Assembly (NCBI GenBank): GCA_963712065.1
Contig: CAVQGM010000001.1
Location: 186,001-250,000, forward strand
Source: CAVQGM01 sp963712065
GTDB taxonomy: Bacteria; Actinomycetota; Acidimicrobiia; Acidimicrobiales; Acidimicrobilacustridaceae
Direction of reading: 5' to 3'
DNA: 64,000 bases
This document shows positions 7,373 to 16,313 of the stretch, in pieces. The notes beneath the pieces were generated by a model. It saw nothing but the letters and a program-made list of their open reading frames with translations, was not told where the DNA came from and did not search any database. The position numbers were made by a program, and so were the translations under genes. Numbering within the stretch: position 1 is the stretch's first letter; each line of letters begins with the position of its first letter.

Positions 7373-9244
7373 CTAGGACGGGAGGCGGCCGGCGGCGCGG
7401 GCGGCCTCGGCCGCGGCGTCGAGCTGGCCGGCGACGATGTCGAGGCCCGCGTCCCAGAACGCCGGGTCGGCCAGATCGCAGTCGACGATGCGACCGAGAT
7501 CCTCGGGCGGCCGCGAGCCACCGGCCGAGAGCAGCTCGAGGTAGGCGGGCACGAAGTCGGCACCCCGCTGCTGGTAGCGGGCATACACCGACAGGGCGAG
7601 GAGCTGGCCGTAGGCGTAGGCGTAGACGTAGCCGGGTGTGCCGATGAAGTGCGGGATGTAGCTCCACCAGGTGCGGTAGCCCTGCGTGAGCTCGACGGCG
7701 TCGCCGAGCATCGCCGTCTGGGTGTCGGCCCACAGCTCGCCGAACCGCTCGACCGACAGCTCGCCCTCGTCGCGCCGGGTCGTGTGCACGGCGTGTTCGA
7801 AGCGGTTCATGGCCACCTGGCGGAAGACGGTGGCGATCGAGTCGTCGACGGTCGACGCCAGCAGCGCGAAGCGGGCGGCGGGGTCGTCGAGCGTGGCCAG
7901 CAGCGCGTTGTTGGTGACCGCCTCGCCGAACACCGACGCCGTCTCGGCGAGGGTGAGCGGGGTCGACTGGTGGAACACGCCCTGCTCACGCGCCAGCCAC
8001 GCGTGCAGGCCGTGGCCGAGCTCGTGGGCGAGGGTGCTCACGTCCCGGGCCGTGCCGGTCCAGTTCAGGAAGACGTAAGGGTGGTGGCTCGGCACCGTGT
8101 AGGCGCAGAACGCGCCGGGGCGCTTGCCGGGGGTCACCGGTGCGTCGATCCAGCGCTCGTCGAAGAACCGCCGGGCGACGTCGGACAGCTCGGGCGAGAA
8201 GCTGGCGTAGGCGTCGAGCACGAGCTCACGCGCCTGCCGCCATCCCATCCGCGACTCGTCGTCGGCCACCGACGCCATCCGGTCGTAGTCGGCGAGGCGG
8301 TCGACGCCGAGCACCTGCGCCTTCACCCCGTACCAACGCCGCGGGATGTCGTAGCGGGCGACGACGGCGTCGAGGAGGGCCTGCACCGACTCGTCGCTCG
8401 CCTCGTTGCCGAGGTTCCGCGACGAGATCCAGGTGGGGTACGAACGGAGCCGGTCGTCGACCGACTTGTCGAGCAGGAGGGTGTTGAACACGAACGCCCG
8501 GGTGCGCAGGCCCGGCGCGAGCCCGGCGGTCACCGCCTCGGCCGCGGTGCGGCGTACGTCTCGGTCGGGGTGCTGCAGGAGCGACAGCCCCTGCTCGAGG
8601 CCGGCGGCGACGCGACCGTCGGCGTCGGCCGACGCCGGGTCGGCACCGGGCACGACGGCGGTGGGCAGGCTGACCTCGATGCCCGAGGTCAGCTCGTTGA
8701 AGAGCCGGACCCACGCCGACGCGCCGGCCACCGACGTCTCGGCCAGCACCCGCTCCTCGGGCTCGCTCAGGAGGTGGTCGCGGTAGCGGCGGAGGTTGCG
8801 CAGGTGGTGGGCGCAGAACCCGAGCCTGTGGTCGGCGAGCAGGGCCTCGACCCGCTCGTCGGGCACCGAGGCCCACTCGAGGTCGAAGAACACGAGGCGG
8901 CTGCCGATCACCGTGCTGCGCTCGTTGAGCCGGGCCATGAGCGCCCCTCGGGCCTCGTCGAGCGTGTTCTCGGCGAAGCGCAGGCTCACGAACGACCCCG
9001 CCCGGCCCATGACCTCGTGGAGGGCGGCGAAGCTGGACATGGCTCCGACGAGGCCGTCGACGTCGAGGTCGGCCACCCGGCCCCGGTAGCCCTCGAGCTC
9101 GCCGGCCAGCTCGTCGGCCCGGTCGAGGAGCGTGTCGACCTCGTCGCCCGAGAGGAGGGGTTCGAGGTCCCAGTGGACCCCGGCGGCCGTGAGATCGGCA
9201 TCGGTGGGGGCGGAGGCATCGGCGGTGTCGGTCACGCCGAGCAT
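7373..9244 (-). CDS. M3 family oligoendopeptidase
   Basis: About 623-residue zinc metallopeptidase of the PepF/thimet family. LAHELGHGLHAW carries the HExxH zinc site, and downstream ETASVFGE supplies the third ligand region. The motif YAYAYGQLLALSVY near the C terminus is typical of the PepF clade. The enzyme is expected to be cytoplasmic and to trim oligopeptides; no signal peptide is seen. ATG 9244 (MLGVTD) is preferred over GTG or ATG further up because the upstream region is shared with the divergent WS/DGAT promoter. It stands alone, with the next gene divergent. Confidence 0.88.
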   Translation of the reverse strand: MLGVTDTADASAPTDADLTAAGVHWDLEPLLSGDEVDTLLDRADELAGELEGYRGRVADLDVDGLVGAMSSFAALHEVMGRAGSFVSLRFAENTLDEARGALMARLNERSTVIGSRLVFFDLEWASVPDERVEALLADHRLGFCAHHLRNLRRYRDHLLSEPEERVLAETSVAGASAWVRLFNELTSGIEVSLPTAVVPGADPASADADGRVAAGLEQGLSLLQHPDRDVRRTAAEAVTAGLAPGLRTRAFVFNTLLLDKSVDDRLRSYPTWISSRNLGNEASDESVQALLDAVVARYDIPRRWYGVKAQVLGVDRLADYDRMASVADDESRMGWRQARELVLDAYASFSPELSDVARRFFDERWIDAPVTPGKRPGAFCAYTVPSHHPYVFLNWTGTARDVSTLAHELGHGLHAWLAREQGVFHQSTPLTLAETASVFGEAVTNNALLATLDDPAARFALLASTVDDSIATVFRQVAMNRFEHAVHTTRRDEGELSVERFGELWADTQTAMLGDAVELTQGYRTWWSYIPHFIGTPGYVYAYAYGQLLALSVYARYQQRGADFVPAYLELLSAGGSRPPEDLGRIVDCDLADPAFWDAGLDIVAGQLDAAAEAARAAGRLPS

Positions 9245-9297
9245 CGTAGGGACATCCTCCCCTGTTACTCCCGTCACGGCCGGGCCACAGTGACCCC

Positions 9298-10701
9298 ATG
9301 GACCGGATGAACCCGCTCGACGCCGAGTTCCTGCACCTCGAGGACGGGATCGCCCACATGCACATCGCCGGCGTGGCGGTGTTCGAGGGGCCCCCGCCTC
9401 CCTACGAGGAGCTGCTCGCTCTCGTCGAACGCAAGCTGCCCCTGCTCGTCCGGTATCGCCAGCGCGTGAAGTTCGTGCCCCTCGAGCTGGGCCGGCCGGT
9501 CTGGGTCGACGACCCCCACTTCGAGCTCGGCTACCACGTGCGCCACACGGCGCTGCCCGCCCCCGGCGGCCAGGCCGAGCTGCGCCGGCTCGTCGGTCGG
9601 CTGATGTCCCAGCCCCTCGACCGCAACCGCCCCCTGTGGGACCTCTGGGTGGTCGAGGGCCTCGAGGACGGTCGGTGGGCGATGGTGTCCAAGGTCCACC
9701 ACTGCATGGTCGACGGCATCGCCGGGGTCGACCTCATGACCGTGCTGCTCGAGACGACGCCCGAGCCGGGGTCGGCCGACACCGACGGCGGTGCCCTCGA
9801 GGAGTGGCAGCCGGAGCCCGAGCCGTCGAGCGCGGCCCTCGTGCTCGACGCCTGGAAGGGCCTGGCCGGCGACGTCGTCGACCGGCTCGGCCAGGTGCCG
9901 TCGGCCGTGCGCGACCCGGCGGGGGCCCTGCGCAACGCCCGCGACACCGGCGCCGGACTCGTCTCCCTCGGCCGACACCTCGGTCCCAACCCGCCGCTGT
10001 CGATCGAGGGACCGATCGGCCCCCACCGCGTGTGGGCCGAGTCCGAGGCGTCGATCGACGACATCCGCACGATCCGCAAGGCGTTCGGCGGCACCCTGAA
10101 CGACGTCGTCCTCGGCGCCGTGGCCGGCGGCTACCGCGAGGTGCTCGCCCGGCGGGGGGACGACCCCGACCACGCCGTCGTGCGCACCCTCGTGCCGGTC
10201 TCGGTGCGGCGCGACGACGGCCGCGGCACCCCGGACAACCGGGTGTCGGCGATCCTGTTCGAGCTGCCCGTGCACCTCGCCGACCCGCTCGAGCGCCTCG
10301 CCGCCGTGCACGAGACGATGGACGAGCTCAAGCACTCGCACATGGCCGATGCCGGCGAGGTGGTCACCAACGTCGCCAACCTGGCCCCGCCGATGCTGCT
10401 CGGCACCGGCAGCCGGTTGGCCGCCCGGCTGGCCCACCGGCTGCCCCAGCGGTCGGTGAACACGGTCACCACCAACGTGCCCGGACCGCAGTTCCCCCTC
10501 TACGCCTGCGGCCGGGAGATGCGGTCGTACTTCCCGTTCGTGCCGATCAGCCACGGCGTGCGGATCGGGACGGCGATCCTGTCGTACAACGGCCGCATCG
10601 CCTTCGGCGTCACCGGCGACTACGACACGGGCAAGGACGTCGACGTGCTGGCGGCGACCATCGCCGACGGGATCGCCGAGCTCCGCGACCGCGCCGGCTG
10701 A
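9298..10701 (+). CDS. Wax ester synthase / diacylglycerol acyltransferase (WS/DGAT)
   Basis: 467 residues. The catalytic motif VHHCMVDGIAG matches the family's HHxxxDG. MNPLDAEFLHLE at the start, PDNRVSA, and TNVPGP near the C terminus are also family signatures. The enzyme would esterify acyl-CoA with a fatty alcohol or diacylglycerol for storage lipid. ATG codons at 9298 and 9307 are both possible. The gene is divergent from the peptidase with a 53-bp gap, too short for two well-separated promoters. No lipid genes are adjacent, although a thioesterase follows 2.4 kb downstream. Confidence 0.92.
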   Translation: MDRMNPLDAEFLHLEDGIAHMHIAGVAVFEGPPPPYEELLALVERKLPLLVRYRQRVKFVPLELGRPVWVDDPHFELGYHVRHTALPAPGGQAELRRLVGRLMSQPLDRNRPLWDLWVVEGLEDGRWAMVSKVHHCMVDGIAGVDLMTVLLETTPEPGSADTDGGALEEWQPEPEPSSAALVLDAWKGLAGDVVDRLGQVPSAVRDPAGALRNARDTGAGLVSLGRHLGPNPPLSIEGPIGPHRVWAESEASIDDIRTIRKAFGGTLNDVVLGAVAGGYREVLARRGDDPDHAVVRTLVPVSVRRDDGRGTPDNRVSAILFELPVHLADPLERLAAVHETMDELKHSHMADAGEVVTNVANLAPPMLLGTGSRLAARLAHRLPQRSVNTVTTNVPGPQFPLYACGREMRSYFPFVPISHGVRIGTAILSYNGRIAFGVTGDYDTGKDVDVLAATIADGIAELRDRAG

Positions 10702-10728
10702 CGGCGCGGCCCGGTCGGAGGCGCGGGG

Positions 10729-11325
10729 TCACCCACCCCTCTCGAGGGTGGCGAGCTCGCCCGCGGCCTCGGTGCCGACGTACAGGTGGGCGCCGACCCG
10801 TTCGAGCCCGGCGGCGGTCAGCCACCTCCGGTAGGTGGCCGCCGGACGGTCGACGAAGCCGTCGAGGTCGCCCTCGACCACGTCCTCCCCGGTGTAGATC
10901 TCGAGGAAGGCGACCCCTCCGGCACCCAGTCGCCGAGCCATGGCCCCGAGGCCGTGCTCGACGTCGTCGTCATCGAGGAACGGCAGCACGCTCACGCACA
11001 CCACGAGGTCGAACGGTTCGCCGAGTTCGAGCTCGTCGAGGTCGGCGACGCCACCGAGCAGGAGGCCCCGACGACGACCGAAGCGGCGCACGGCGTAGGT
11101 GCTCGGGTCGACGCCCACGTAGCGGACGCGGGGCCGACGCCGCCGGAGGGCGGCGCTCCAGTCGCCCTCGCCACAGCCCACGTCGAGCACCGAGCGCACC
11201 GGCCGCCCGAGCAGGTACTCGGCGGCGCCGAGGGCGTAGGCGACCCGCCGTTCCAGCAGCGCCGGGGAGCCGAACCCCCGGACCCGGTACCAGTGGTCGA
11301 AGTACGCCCGGTCGTAGCGCTCCAC
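10729..11325 (-). CDS. SAM-dependent methyltransferase
   Basis: 198 residues. VLDVGCGEGDW is the SAM-binding motif I, VRYVGVDPS motif II with the acidic residue, and DLVVCVSVLPFLDDDDV motif IV. The protein opens with YDRAYFDHWYR, a start common in class I methyltransferases acting on small molecules or lipids. I chose GTG 11325; the open frame continues upstream to 11628 but overlaps the divergent hydrolase and is not family-like. The substrate is unknown. It is convergent with the WS/DGAT gene. Confidence 0.8.
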   Translation of the reverse strand: MERYDRAYFDHWYRVRGFGSPALLERRVAYALGAAEYLLGRPVRSVLDVGCGEGDWSAALRRRRPRVRYVGVDPSTYAVRRFGRRRGLLLGGVADLDELELGEPFDLVVCVSVLPFLDDDDVEHGLGAMARRLGAGGVAFLEIYTGEDVVEGDLDGFVDRPAATYRRWLTAAGLERVGAHLYVGTEAAGELATLERGG

Positions 11326-11440
11326 CCTCGGGACCCTACGACGGACGTCGCCCCACCCTCCTCGTCCTGGCTGGACCGGCCAGCCGTCCGATCCCGCCCA
11401 CGCCGGACATGGACCGGCTCGGCGCGAGAGGATGCCGTCC

Positions 11441-12235
11441 ATGGACCCGATCACCTCGGTGCTGACCGTCGACGACGGCGTCCGCCTCGTCTGCGACGTC
11501 TGGGCCGACGGGTCCGTGGCCGGACCGCCGGTCGTGCTGCACCACGGCTTCGCCGCCGACGCCCGGCTCAACTGGGTCCGCCCCGGGATCGTCGACGCCC
11601 TCCTCGACGCCGGACGGTGGGTGGTCACCGTCGACGCCCGAGGTCACGGGCGATCCGACCGGCCCCACGACCCGGCACGCTACGGCGAGCGACGGATGGC
11701 CGCCGACCTGCGGGCGGTGATCGACGAGCTCGACGCCGACGAGGTCGACCTCGCCGGGTACTCCATGGGGGCGATCGTCGCCTCCATCGTCGCCGCCGAC
11801 GATCGCCGCATCCGCCGGCTCGCCCTCGGTGGGGTCGGCGGCGGTCTGACCATCCGAACCGACGCGGCGCGAGGCACCGGTCCGCCGCGGCCCCGCCCGG
11901 CCGGGAACGCCATCGCCGAGGCGCTCGAGACCGACGACCCGTCGACCATCCCCAACCGGCTGACCGCCGCCTTCCGGTCCTTCGCCGAGAGCACCGGCGC
12001 CGACCGCCTGGCGCTGGCGGCCGTGGCGCGGGCCATCGACACCGCGCCCATCGCCTTCGAGCACATCACGGCCGCGACCCTGGTGATCGTGGGGCGCCAG
12101 GACGCGCTGGCCAAGCGTGCCGACCTGCTGGCCGCCGCCATCCCGGGGGCGAGGCTGCGCATCGTCCCCGGCGACCATCTGGGCGCGGTGGGCCAGCCGA
12201 CGTTCGTGGAAGCCCTGGTGGGCTTCCTCGGTTGA
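11441..12235 (+). CDS. Alpha/beta hydrolase
   Basis: 264 residues. HHGFAAD forms the oxyanion hole region, AGYSMGAIVA holds the nucleophile Ser in GxSxG, and GDHLGAV near the end carries the catalytic His. VDARGHGRSDRP before the nucleophile elbow is typical of the epoxide-hydrolase/esterase branch. No signal peptide. ATG 11441 is preferred; an in-frame ATG at 11432 is also possible. It is followed by a decayed P450 fragment, so the stretch to the next gene is partly eroded sequence. Confidence 0.85.
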   Translation: MDPITSVLTVDDGVRLVCDVWADGSVAGPPVVLHHGFAADARLNWVRPGIVDALLDAGRWVVTVDARGHGRSDRPHDPARYGERRMAADLRAVIDELDADEVDLAGYSMGAIVASIVAADDRRIRRLALGGVGGGLTIRTDAARGTGPPRPRPAGNAIAEALETDDPSTIPNRLTAAFRSFAESTGADRLALAAVARAIDTAPIAFEHITAATLVIVGRQDALAKRADLLAAAIPGARLRIVPGDHLGAVGQPTFVEALVGFLG

Positions 12236-12275
12236 GCGCCCCGGCCACCACCGACCATCGCCGCGATGGCCGACG

Positions 12276-12470
12276 AAGCCGGCAGACCTCGACGGCGACG
12301 CGTTCCTCACCGACCCTCGGAGAGCCGGGCGCTGCTCCGCTACGGCCGTGGAGCGCCTCGCCGCCGATCCCGACCGCGTCCCCGGGGCGATCGAGGAGGT
12401 CATGCGACTCCGAGGCATCGTCCCCGGCCTGACCCGGCTGGCCACCGAGGACGTCCACCACGACGATCTC
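12276..12470 (+). pseudogene. Cytochrome P450 remnant
   Basis: No intact gene exists between the hydrolase stop and the next GNAT. One frame reads ADLDGDAFLTDPRRAG and then LAADPDRVPGAIEEVMRLRG followed by PGLTRLATEDV. This is the stretch around the I and K helices of bacterial P450s, with the ExxR motif in EEVMR. The AGxxTT oxygen-binding segment of the I helix is missing, as are the N-terminal half and the heme-Cys loop. I read it as a deletion remnant. The frame continues into the GNAT gene, but that part does not look like P450. Confidence 0.6.
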
Positions 12471-12527
12471 GGCCGACCACCCCAGGGGCCACCCCCGCGG
12501 GCTTGCCGCGACTGCGACACTGGCGAG

Positions 12528-13001
12528 GTGGCGAACGAGGTGACGGTGCGAGCGTTGTTCGACGGGGACCGGCCATGGCTCCGCGCCCTGATCGCCGAGA
12601 GCTGGGGCCTCCCGATCGTCAGCCCCGGCGGCACCTACGCCGACCCCGCGTCGCTCAACGGGTTCGTCGCCGAGATCGACCGCGAACCGGTCGGCGCCGC
12701 CACCTACGCCACCGCCGACGACGGGTGGGAGGTCGTCACCCTCGAGGCGACCCGGCGGCTGGCCGGCGTGGGCCGGCGCCTCGTCGGGGCGGTCTGCGCG
12801 AGGGCGATGGCGGCCGCGGCGGCGCGGGTGTGGCTCGCCACGACCGACGACAACCCCGGCGCCCTCTCGTTCTACGGACGAGTCGGCTTCTCGATCGTGG
12901 CGACCCATCCCCGCTTCATCGACGTGGTGCGGGCGACCAAGCCCGATCTCCCGGCCGATGCCTTCACCGACGCCATCGAGCTGGAGTGGCGACCCACCTG
13001 A
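12528..13001 (+). CDS. GNAT family N-acetyltransferase
   Basis: 157 residues. VTVRALFDGDRPWLRALI is the N-terminal GNAT strand and helix, ATRRLAGVGRRLVGAV the acetyl-CoA-binding motif A (a variant of RxxGxG), and NPGALSFYGRVGFS the motif B/C region. The start is a GTG at 12528; longer frames run back into the P450 remnant. The acceptor is unknown. The gap to the following thioesterase is 52 bp on the same strand, so co-transcription is possible. Confidence 0.82.
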   Translation: MANEVTVRALFDGDRPWLRALIAESWGLPIVSPGGTYADPASLNGFVAEIDREPVGAATYATADDGWEVVTLEATRRLAGVGRRLVGAVCARAMAAAAARVWLATTDDNPGALSFYGRVGFSIVATHPRFIDVVRATKPDLPADAFTDAIELEWRPT

Positions 13002-13053
13002 GACCCCGGGAATCCGAGAGGCGCGGCGACCACGGTCGGGCGAGGATGACCCG

Positions 13054-13911
13054 ATGGGCAGTGGGTGGGACGACCTCCAGCTCGTGGCCGGTGATCGACC
13101 GGGCACCTTCACCACCGCGATCTCCGAGCCCTGGCAGCTCGCCGTGGTCCCGCAGGGAGGGATCGTGGCGGCCATCGCCGCCCGGGCCATGGCCGTCACC
13201 CTCGACCGCCCCGAGCAGCGGCTGCGCACCCTGTCGGCGGTGTTCGCCGGGCAGGTGCGCGGTGGCCCGGTCGAGGTCGTCGTCGACGTGCTCCGTCGCG
13301 GACGGTCGATGTCCCAGCTGACGGCGACGGTTCGCAACCCGGGCGAGGTCGCCGGGCTCACCGCCGTCGCCGTCCACGGCGCATCGCGCCGCGGCTTCGA
13401 CTTCACCGAGCTCGAGTTCCCCGACGTGCCCGGTCCCGACGGCCTGCGCGGGTTCCGCGACGGCGTGCCCGACGGCGTCGACTTCAGCTTCGATCGCGAC
13501 CCGCTCCCGTTCTGGGAGCAGATCGTCGAGGGCCGCCCGGCACTCGGGCGGCCGCCGTGGGAGCCCTACGAGCCGAGCCCGGCCGAGGAGGCGTACTGGT
13601 ACCGGCTCGACGATCCCCCGATCGTCGACGACGGTGACCTCGACCCGTTGGCCGGTCTGGTGCTGTGCGACACCATGCCCGGCGCGGTGTCCCGCCGGCT
13701 CGGCCCCGACACGGGGCCGTGGTTCGGGCCGAGTGCCGACTTCACCTTCCACTGGTTCGCCCCCGCCCGCCCGGGATGGCTCCTCGCCCACAACCGGGCC
13801 CGGCACGCCGGCGACGGGTACGCGTCGGTCGAGATGGCGCTGTGGGACCCGTCGGGCCCGACGCTCGTGGCCCACGCCAGCCAGGTCATGTTCTTCGCCT
13901 TCGGGTCGTAG
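13054..13911 (+). CDS. Acyl-CoA thioesterase-like, double hotdog protein
   Basis: 285 residues. The N-terminal half has WQLAVVPQGGIVAAIAARAM and the strand RTLSAVFAGQVRGGPVEV, typical of TesB-type thioesterases. The C-terminal half repeats the fold with FHWFAPARPGWLLAHNRARHAGDGYASVEMALW. Such proteins hydrolyse acyl-CoA in the cytoplasm. ATG 13054 directly precedes the conserved part. A 7-bp stem with a 14-nt loop lies 38 bp after the stop (13949-13976) and may be a terminator, though there is no T tract. Confidence 0.8.
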   Translation: MGSGWDDLQLVAGDRPGTFTTAISEPWQLAVVPQGGIVAAIAARAMAVTLDRPEQRLRTLSAVFAGQVRGGPVEVVVDVLRRGRSMSQLTATVRNPGEVAGLTAVAVHGASRRGFDFTELEFPDVPGPDGLRGFRDGVPDGVDFSFDRDPLPFWEQIVEGRPALGRPPWEPYEPSPAEEAYWYRLDDPPIVDDGDLDPLAGLVLCDTMPGAVSRRLGPDTGPWFGPSADFTFHWFAPARPGWLLAHNRARHAGDGYASVEMALWDPSGPTLVAHASQVMFFAFGS

Positions 13912-14097
13912 GCCCGCCTTCCCGCCCCACGGAGGTCGGGGGCGAGGCCCGCCGGCTGATCGGGGCCGACCGGCGGTAGCCTGACCCGACACCCCCTTGG
14001 GAGAGTCGCCTCGCTTGGGCTGGACGGCCGTCATTGACCCGGCTGTCGCCCCGTGCAGGTTCGACGCCTCGACCGAGCCATCCTCCGAGGAGCGTTC

Positions 14098-15267
14098 GTG
14101 CGCGTCGAAGATCCCCTGTCCCCCCTGATCGGTCGCGCCCGCGATGCGGCGCCGAGCGTCGGGATCGTGAGCACCTACCCGCCCACGCCCTGTGGTCTCG
14201 CCACCTTCAGCGCCGCCCTCGCCGACGGGCTCGGTGCCCTCGGCTCGGAGGTCGGGGTCGTGCGCGTGGCGGACGGCTCGTCGCGCCGGCTCCCGCGGGT
14301 CATCGGCGACCTCCGCAGCGGCTCGCCCTCCTCCGTGACCGCCGCCGCCACGATGCTGAACGACCACGACGTGGTGGTCGTGCAGCACGAGTACGGGCTG
14401 TACGGCGGCATCGACGGCGACGAGGTGCTCGCGCTGCTGGACGACCTGCGGGTGCCGTCCGTGGTCGTCGCCCACACCGTGCTCCGGCAGCCGACGCCAC
14501 ACCAACGATCCGTCCTGGTCGCCGCGGCCGAGGCCGCGGATCAGGTGGTCGTGATGTCCGAGGCGGCGAGGGAGCGCTTGTGCGACTGGCCCGACGTGGA
14601 CCCCGACAAGGTGCTCGCGATCCCCCACGGCGCCGCGATCCCCGCCGGCGTCGCGGCACCGTCCGCCGACGCCCGTCCCCTGCTGGTGACCCCGGGCCTC
14701 ATGGGACCGGGCAAGGGCATCGAGCGCGTGGTCGACGCCATGGGCCCGCTGCACCGTCTCCCCCGACGGCCTCGCTACCTCGTGGCCGGTCGCACGCACC
14801 CGAAGGTGCTGGCCGCCGACGGCGAGCTGTACCGCAACACCCTCATCGAGCAGGCCTGGCGGAGAGGCGTCGCCGCCTCGGTGTCGTTCGACGCCACCTA
14901 CCGGGACGTCCCGACGCTCACCGCGTTGATCCAGTCCGCGACGGCGATCGTGCTTCCCTACGACTCGACCGAGCAGGTGACGTCGGGTGTGCTCGTCGAC
15001 GCCATCGCCGCCGGCCGCCCGGTGGTGGCGACGGCCTTCCCGCACGCCGTCGAGCTCCTGGGGAGCGGTGCCGGCATCGTCGTCGACCACAACGACCCCG
15101 ATGCCCTGGGCCGAGCCCTCCATCGGATGGTGACCGACCCTGCCGAGGTCGAGGTCATGGCCGGGCGTGCCCGCCGCCTGGCCCCCACGATGGGTTGGCC
15201 GGTGGTCGCCCGGCGCTACCAGGACCTGGCGTCGACCCTGCTGCTGGATCGGCCGGTGCCGGCATGA
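14098..15267 (+). CDS. Glycosyltransferase family 4
   Basis: 389 residues with two Rossmann-like domains of the GT-B fold. N-terminal: SVGIVSTYPPTPCGLATF, an acceptor loop common in GT4. C-terminal: LVTPGLMGPGKGIERVVDA, LPYDSTEQVTSGVLVDAIAAG with the nucleotide-sugar binding Glu region, and GRPVVATAFPHAVELL. GTG 14098 is preferred because GAGGAG sits six bases upstream; an earlier GTG lies at 14053. First gene of a coupled glycan cluster: its stop overlaps the next start (ATGA at 15264-15267). Confidence 0.88.
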   Translation: MRVEDPLSPLIGRARDAAPSVGIVSTYPPTPCGLATFSAALADGLGALGSEVGVVRVADGSSRRLPRVIGDLRSGSPSSVTAAATMLNDHDVVVVQHEYGLYGGIDGDEVLALLDDLRVPSVVVAHTVLRQPTPHQRSVLVAAAEAADQVVVMSEAARERLCDWPDVDPDKVLAIPHGAAIPAGVAAPSADARPLLVTPGLMGPGKGIERVVDAMGPLHRLPRRPRYLVAGRTHPKVLAADGELYRNTLIEQAWRRGVAASVSFDATYRDVPTLTALIQSATAIVLPYDSTEQVTSGVLVDAIAAGRPVVATAFPHAVELLGSGAGIVVDHNDPDALGRALHRMVTDPAEVEVMAGRARRLAPTMGWPVVARRYQDLASTLLLDRPVPA

Positions 15268-16313
15268 ACCGCTTCCCCGAGCCCGACTTCGGGCACCTCC
15301 TGCACCTGAGCACCGACCGAGGCACGTTCGAGCACGCCGAGGGGGCCGAGCCGCGACCCGAGCACGGCTACTGCACCGACGACATGGCCCGCGTGCTCGT
15401 CGTCACGACGCGCGAGCCCGACCGCAGCCCCGAGATCCGCCGCCTCGCCTCCCTGAGCCTCCGGTTCCTGAGCGACGCCCAGAGCCTCGACGGCGGGTGC
15501 CGGAACCGACGGAACCGCTCGGGGGGATGGGACGACCAGCCGACGGTGGAGGACTGCTGGGGGCGGAGCCTGTGGGGCCTCGGCACCGCGGCGGCGCGAA
15601 GCGACGTCGACATGGTGCGCCAGACCGCCGTCGCCCTGTTCGAGCGAGCCGCCTCGACGCGCTCGCCCTGGCTGCGGGCGAACGCCTTCGCCGCCCTCGG
15701 GGCGGCCGAGCTCGTGGCCGCGGACCCCGGCCACCGGTCGGCCCGGCACCTGCTCACCGACGTCGCCGACGCCCTCGCCGGATCGGACGGGCCGCCCGGT
15801 CGCCCGGGAGACGGTCCCACCGACTGGCCATGGCCGGAGCCGAGGCTCAGCTACGCCAACGCGGTGATCCCGGAAGCCATGATCGCGGCCGGGTCCGTCC
15901 TCGAACGGGCCGAGCTGCTCGATCGCGGCCTCGAGCTGCTCGCCTGGCTGCTCGACCACGAGACCGTCGACGGCCGGCTCTCGGTCACGCCCGCCGGTGG
16001 CTCCGGACCCGGCGACGACAAGCCCGGGTTCGACCAGCAACCGGTGGAGGTGGCGGCGCTCGCCGACGCCTGTGTCCGCGCCGCCGGCGTCGACACCGAC
16101 GACGACGGCCGCTGGTCGGAGGGGATCGCCGCTGCCGTCGGCTGGTTCGTCGGCGACAACGACGCCGGCCGACCCATGTGGGACCCGGCGACCGGTGGCG
16201 GCTACGACGGGCTCGAGCGGGACGGCGTCAACCGCAACCAGGGTGCCGAGTCGAGCCTCGCGCTCCTGTCGACGCTGCAGCACGCCAGGCACCTCGAGCC
16301 GGTGCCGGGGTGA
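15264..16313 (+). CDS. Alpha/alpha-barrel glycosidase-like protein of a glycan cluster
   Basis: 349 residues, no signal peptide. Repeating helix pairs with HGYCTDDMARVL, DQPTVEDCWGRSLWGLG, WPWPEPRLSYANAVIPEAM and NQGAESSLALLSTLQHAR. These are signatures of the glycosidase-related proteins often fused to, or next to, GT4 enzymes in bacteria. The acidic residues in TDDMAR and in VEDCWG could be catalytic, but the activity is not established to my knowledge. It overlaps the upstream GT by four bases and the downstream GH130 by four (GTGA), so the three are made together. Confidence 0.72.
   Translation: MNRFPEPDFGHLLHLSTDRGTFEHAEGAEPRPEHGYCTDDMARVLVVTTREPDRSPEIRRLASLSLRFLSDAQSLDGGCRNRRNRSGGWDDQPTVEDCWGRSLWGLGTAAARSDVDMVRQTAVALFERAASTRSPWLRANAFAALGAAELVAADPGHRSARHLLTDVADALAGSDGPPGRPGDGPTDWPWPEPRLSYANAVIPEAMIAAGSVLERAELLDRGLELLAWLLDHETVDGRLSVTPAGGSGPGDDKPGFDQQPVEVAALADACVRAAGVDTDDDGRWSEGIAAAVGWFVGDNDAGRPMWDPATGGGYDGLERDGVNRNQGAESSLALLSTLQHARHLEPVPG

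Noticed and set aside
5498..9310. Plus-strand open frame of 1270 codons
   Set aside because: A shadow over GGCT, GNAT and the M3 peptidase on the other strand; His/Gly/Arg-rich low-complexity translation typical of reverse frames in GC-rich genes.
13949..13976. Riboswitch or strong terminator after the thioesterase gene
   Set aside because: Only a 7-bp stem with a 14-nt loop and no T tract; mentioned with the gene but too weak for its own entry.
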